DNA of 64,000 nucleotides, taken from Hydrogenophaga sp. NFH-34 (GTDB lineage: Bacteria; Pseudomonadota; Gammaproteobacteria; Burkholderiales; Burkholderiaceae_C). The notes beneath the pieces were generated by a model. That model saw only the letters and a list, made by a program, of their open reading frames with translations, searched no databases and was not told the origin of the DNA. The DNA is taken from assembly GCF_021401345.1 (NCBI RefSeq), contig NZ_JACBGE010000020.1, forward strand, positions 1 through 64,000, written 5' to 3'. Position numbers and translations under genes: made by a program. Below, piece by piece: positions 61,253 to 64,000 of this stretch; the stretch's first letter is position 1; each line of letters begins with the position of its first letter.

Positions 61253-62185
61253 ATGGCCACCGGTCACTTCGCTTTTGCCAACAACAGCAACCGCTTTCTC
61301 GCCTGCGAGCCGCTGGCCGATCAGCCGTTTGCGGTGGCCGGCGTGCCCTACGACGGCGTGGTGACGAACCGGCCGGGCGCGCGTTTCGGGCCGCAGGCCA
61401 TCCGCGCCGCGAGCCTGATGCTGTGCGACGGCATCCACCCGGTGTTCGACGTCTCGCCATTGGCCCATGTGGGCGATGCGCTGGACATGCGCCTGCCCAA
61501 CGCCTCGCCGCTGCCCGAGGTGCGTGCCCACATCGAGCGCCAGGCGGCCGAGCTGATGGCGAAGCACCACTGCGTGTTCCTGGGCGGCGACCATTCGGTC
61601 ACGCTCTCGCTGCTGCGCGCGGCGAAGGCGTTGTACGGTCGCGGCGAGCCGCTGGCCTGCGTGCATTTCGACGCGCACTGCGACACCTGGAGCGACCATT
61701 TCGGCGAACCCTCGGGCCACGGCACCTGGACGTATGAAGCCGTCCAGGAAGGCCTGATCAGCGCGCCGCACACGGTGCAGATCGGCATCCGTTCCAGCGG
61801 AGAACGCGCGGCGCGCGAGTACGTGGCCGACCAGGGTGGGCAGATCTTCACCGCGCGCGCCCTGCGCGGCCTGGACGGTGCGGCGCTGGCGCCGGTGCTG
61901 GCGGCCATCCGCGAGCGCATCGGTGAGCGGCCCTGTTACCTCACGCTGGACATCGACGTGCTCGACCCGGCCTTTGCGCCCGGCACCGGCACGCCCGAAC
62001 CGGGCGGCCTGACCAGCGCGCAGGTGCTGACCTTCCTGGAAGAACTGGCCGGGCTGAACTGGGTGGGCATGGACTGTGTGGAGGTGGCGCCGGCCTACGA
62101 CCACGCCGAACTCACCAGCAACGCGGCCGCCACCTTTGTCTGGACCTACCTGGCAGGCCAGGTGGCCCGCCGTCAGCGCGGCTGA
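61253..62185 (+). CDS. Agmatinase-family ureohydrolase
   Basis: A 310-residue arginase-fold enzyme that removes urea from agmatine or a related guanidino compound with two metal ions. Metal-binding motifs are complete: GGDHS, HFDAHCDT and DIDVLDPAFAPGTGTPEPGG. Most likely agmatinase (SpeB: agmatine to putrescine) because the next gene encodes a putrescine-type oxidase, but guanidinobutyrase or guanidinase relatives share these motifs, so no symbol is given. The oxidase gene begins 12 bases later. Confidence 0.9.
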   Translation: MATGHFAFANNSNRFLACEPLADQPFAVAGVPYDGVVTNRPGARFGPQAIRAASLMLCDGIHPVFDVSPLAHVGDALDMRLPNASPLPEVRAHIERQAAELMAKHHCVFLGGDHSVTLSLLRAAKALYGRGEPLACVHFDAHCDTWSDHFGEPSGHGTWTYEAVQEGLISAPHTVQIGIRSSGERAAREYVADQGGQIFTARALRGLDGAALAPVLAAIRERIGERPCYLTLDIDVLDPAFAPGTGTPEPGGLTSAQVLTFLEELAGLNWVGMDCVEVAPAYDHAELTSNAAATFVWTYLAGQVARRQRG

Positions 62186-62196
62186 AAGGAAACCCC

Positions 62197-63507
62197 ATGT
62201 TCAAGCGCTCTCTGATCGGCTCGGACACCCAGCTCAACCGCCTGAGCTATTACGAGGCCAGCGTGCAGCGTCCGCCCCTGCAGCCGCCGCTGCAGGGCGA
62301 GGCAGAGGCCGACGTGGTGGTGGTCGGCGGTGGTTTCGCCGGCCTGTCGGCGGCGCTGGAGATGGCGCAGCGCGGCCTGTCGGTGGTGCTGCTGGAGGCC
62401 GACCGCGTGGGCTCGGGCGCCAGCGGGCGCAACGGCGGGCAGGTGATCGTGGGCTACGCGAGCGGGCAGGAGCCGTTCGAGCAGCAGCTTGGCGCCGCCG
62501 ACGCGCAAACCGCCTGGGACCTGTCGGTCGAGGCGGTGGACCTGGTGGAACGCCGCATCGCGGAACACGGCATCGATTGCGACTGGCAGCGCGGCTACCT
62601 GTACGTGGCCGACGCGCCGCGCAAGGTGCAGGCGCTGCGCACCGAGGCCGAGAGCCTGCGCCGGCAAGGCATCGATTGCGACTGGGCCGAAGGCGCCGAC
62701 GTGCGCCGCCTGATCGACAGCCCGCGCTACCTGGCGGCCGTATACGAAAGCCGTTCCGGCCACCTGCACCCGCTCAAGTACGCGCTGGGTCTGGCGCGCG
62801 CGGCCGAGGCGGCGGGGGTGCGCATTCACGAAGGCTCGCCGGTGACCGCGCTGGAGCGCGGCGCCACGCTGGTGGCGCGCACCGCGCAGGGCCGCGTGAA
62901 GGCGCGCTTTGGCGTGTTGGCGGGCAACTGCATGCTGCCCGAATACGGCCCGGCTGTGGCGCCCGACATCGCGCCGCGCATCATGCCCGTGGGCACCTAC
63001 ATCGTCGGCACCGCGCCGCTGGACGAAGCGCTGTGCCGGCGCCTGATTCCCAGCAACGCGGCGGTGTGCGACAACAACTTCGTGCTCGACTACTTCCGTT
63101 TCAGCGCCGACCGGCGCATGCTGTTTGGCGGCCGCGTGAGCTATACCGCGCTGACGCCGCCCGATCTGCGCAGCACCATGGCGCGCCGGATGGCGCAGGT
63201 GTTTCCGGATCTGCGCGACGCGCCGGTCGATTACGTGTGGGGCGGCTTCGTGGACATCAGCATGAACCGCGCGCCCGACTTCGGGCGGCTGGGCGACAAC
63301 CTCTACTACCTGCAGGGTTTCAGCGGTCACGGCGTGGCGCTGACCGGGCTGGCCGGGCAATTGGTGGCCGAGGCGGTGGCCGGGCAGGCCGGGCGCTTCG
63401 ACGTGTTTGCGCGCCTCAAGCACCACGCCTTCCCGGGTGGCGCGCTGCTGCGCACGCCCAGTCTGACGCTGGGCATGCTCTGGTACCGGATGAAAGACCG
63501 GCTGTGA
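62197..63507 (+). CDS. FAD oxidoreductase, gamma-glutamylputrescine oxidase-like
   Basis: A 436-residue D-amino-acid-oxidase-type flavoprotein. The FAD site VVVGGGFAGLSAALEMA and E at the end of the second strand (LLEADRVGSGASGRNGGQV) lie at about 40-85, and the C-terminal FAD contact is YYLQGFSGHGVALTGLAG (about 370-387). It resembles PuuB, which oxidises gamma-glutamyl-putrescine. With the upstream ureohydrolase it suggests a route from agmatine to GABA. A ribosome site (GAAAGGAAA) precedes the ATG. Confidence 0.92.
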   Translation: MFKRSLIGSDTQLNRLSYYEASVQRPPLQPPLQGEAEADVVVVGGGFAGLSAALEMAQRGLSVVLLEADRVGSGASGRNGGQVIVGYASGQEPFEQQLGAADAQTAWDLSVEAVDLVERRIAEHGIDCDWQRGYLYVADAPRKVQALRTEAESLRRQGIDCDWAEGADVRRLIDSPRYLAAVYESRSGHLHPLKYALGLARAAEAAGVRIHEGSPVTALERGATLVARTAQGRVKARFGVLAGNCMLPEYGPAVAPDIAPRIMPVGTYIVGTAPLDEALCRRLIPSNAAVCDNNFVLDYFRFSADRRMLFGGRVSYTALTPPDLRSTMARRMAQVFPDLRDAPVDYVWGGFVDISMNRAPDFGRLGDNLYYLQGFSGHGVALTGLAGQLVAEAVAGQAGRFDVFARLKHHAFPGGALLRTPSLTLGMLWYRMKDRL

Positions 63508-63512
63508 ACGCT

Positions 63513-63534
63513 CTGCGCGCCTTCAGGCGCGCAG
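63513..63534 (+). terminator. Hairpin after the oxidase gene
   Basis: CTGCGCGCC, loop TTCA, GGCGCGCAG: a nine-pair stem starting six bases after the stop codon. No T-run follows, so termination would be weak. It overlaps the end of a possible TOBE-domain remnant on the other strand. Confidence 0.55.
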
Positions 63535-63663
63535 CAGCGTGACCCCCACCTGGTCCCCGATCTCGTGGGGCGCCGCCAGGTTGCCCGGCACCCCCTCCAT
63601 CGTGCTGGCGGTGTTGGCCAGCTTCACGGTGTAGAGCAAGCGGCTGCCGCGGTGCGGGCGCTC
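63523..63663 (-). pseudogene. Possible remnant of an ABC ATPase C-terminus (TOBE-like)
   Basis: On the minus strand the last 46 codons before a stop read like a TOBE domain of a PotA-type ABC ATPase (LLYTVKLANTAS, EGVPGNLAAPHEIGDQVGVTLLR). Upstream in that frame nothing resembles an ATPase. A polyamine transporter gene would fit beside the agmatinase and putrescine-oxidase genes, so this may be its decayed tail. The similarity is judged by eye and could be chance. Confidence 0.35.
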
Positions 63664-63787
63664 GGTCACAGAGCTGGGTGTGATGGGTGTGGCGGTGGCG
63701 CGCGTGGGCGTGGCCGGGCTGGTGGTGCAACTTTCTGCCGGGGCAGGGTTCTGATGGGCGTCCCTTTTTTTCTGGCTGGAGGCCTCT

Positions 63788-64000
63788 GTGTCCGTTGCTT
63801 CGACCGTTTCCCGTGTTCCGGCCCTGGTGGCCGCTGTCCTGCTCACCGTCCACGGCGCTGCGGCCTGGGCCCAGACCGATCACGCCGGGCACGGCGCCCC
63901 GGCGGCGGCCGCGCAGAAGGCCGCACCTTCGTCTCAGGAGTTCCAGGCGGCCAACGACCGCATGCACCGCGACATGGGGGTGGCGCTCACGGGCGATGCC
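63788..64000 (+). CDS. DUF305 (CopM-like) exported protein, cut by window edge
   Basis: 71 codons are visible. GTG at 63788 is preceded by GGAGG at a good distance. A signal peptide (hydrophobic run ending AAAWAQ, about residue 29) and a His/Ala-rich linker lead to FQAANDRMHRDMGVALTGDA, the opening of the DUF305 domain, whose members are periplasmic and linked to copper and other metals. The rest lies beyond the window. Confidence 0.8.
   Translation, partial: MSVASTVSRVPALVAAVLLTVHGAAAWAQTDHAGHGAPAAAAQKAAPSSQEFQAANDRMHRDMGVALTGDA

Noticed and set aside
61253..62185. Guanidinase linked to the guanidine riboswitch locus
   Set aside because: The ureohydrolase is 46 kb away, on the other strand and followed by a putrescine-type oxidase, so agmatine catabolism is the simpler reading.
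1..64000. tRNA, rRNA, CRISPR arrays and prophage genes
   Set aside because: I looked for tRNA-like arms with conserved TTCGA loops, repeat-spacer patterns and phage structural genes and found none.

Overview
The window is a very GC-rich (by eye), densely coded bacterial chromosome segment. Gene content points to a betaproteobacterium of order Burkholderiales, most likely family Comamonadaceae: a cyanophycin synthetase pair with its DUF1854/ABC transporter partners, minCDE, a FecI/FecR/TonB-receptor system, a UbiM-like hydroxylase, CueR/CopZ/CopA copper efflux and GC-rich intergenic palindromes of the kind common in that family. The family assignment is inference. I see no rRNA, tRNA or CRISPR array.

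Layout. 0-0.16 kb: low-GC sequence, probably the end of an insertion sequence that truncated an MFS gene. 0.1-6.4 kb (minus): Fur-controlled siderophore-uptake locus, ECF sigma factor -> FecR anti-sigma -> TonB receptor -> RhtX/FptX-like permease -> small protein -> broken MFS gene; the fecR-like and receptor genes share a 33-bp promoter motif. 6.4-15.3 kb (minus): candidate nitrogen-scavenging locus headed by a sigma-54-type promoter and a guanidine-I (ykkC) riboswitch, then an orphan ABC substrate-binding protein, a desaturase, two SDRs, an EamA permease, a creatininase-type amidohydrolase, an isochorismatase-family hydrolase, an unknown protein, a metallo-beta-lactamase-fold hydrolase and an Asp/Glu racemase. 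15.3-21.7 kb: SH3-like protein and SPFH protein divergent from a response regulator, histidine kinase and DEDDh exonuclease with overlapping ends. 21.8-29.0 kb: ion transport (Na/Pi, K+/H+ antiporter, P-type ATPase) and a tandem universal stress protein. 29.0-36.8 kb: cyanophycin cluster, including a synthetase paralogue whose Mur-ligase P-loop is destroyed. 36.9-47.2 kb: housekeeping genes (NAD(P)-binding protein/LysR pair, DAHP synthase, SDR, ABC1 kinase, M48 lipoprotein peptidase, UppP, CNNM/CBS transporter, lipoprotein). 47.2-49.1 kb: minCDE. 49.1-49.6 kb: an AT-rich gap with DnaA boxes and DnaA-trio-like triplets that resembles an origin-unwinding element. 49.6-55.2 kb: acyl-CoA synthetase/GNAT fusion, two GT32 glycosyltransferases, UbiM-like hydroxylase. 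55.4-59.3 kb: Spy-like chaperone and divergent cueR-copZ/copA with two CueR-type promoters. 59.3-60.5 kb: hemerythrin and a small unknown gene. FNR/Dnr-type palindromes precede ubiM, the hemerythrin gene and the small gene. 60.5-64.0 kb: GST, agmatinase-like ureohydrolase, putrescine-type FAD oxidase, a TOBE-like remnant and the start of a DUF305 gene cut by the window edge.

The most promising system is the sigma-54/guanidine-riboswitch locus at 7.3-15.3 kb. Its cis-elements predict induction by nitrogen limitation plus guanidine, while its enzymes are not the known guanidine carboxylase route. The origin-like element at 49.3-49.5 kb, away from any dnaA gene in view, is the second.
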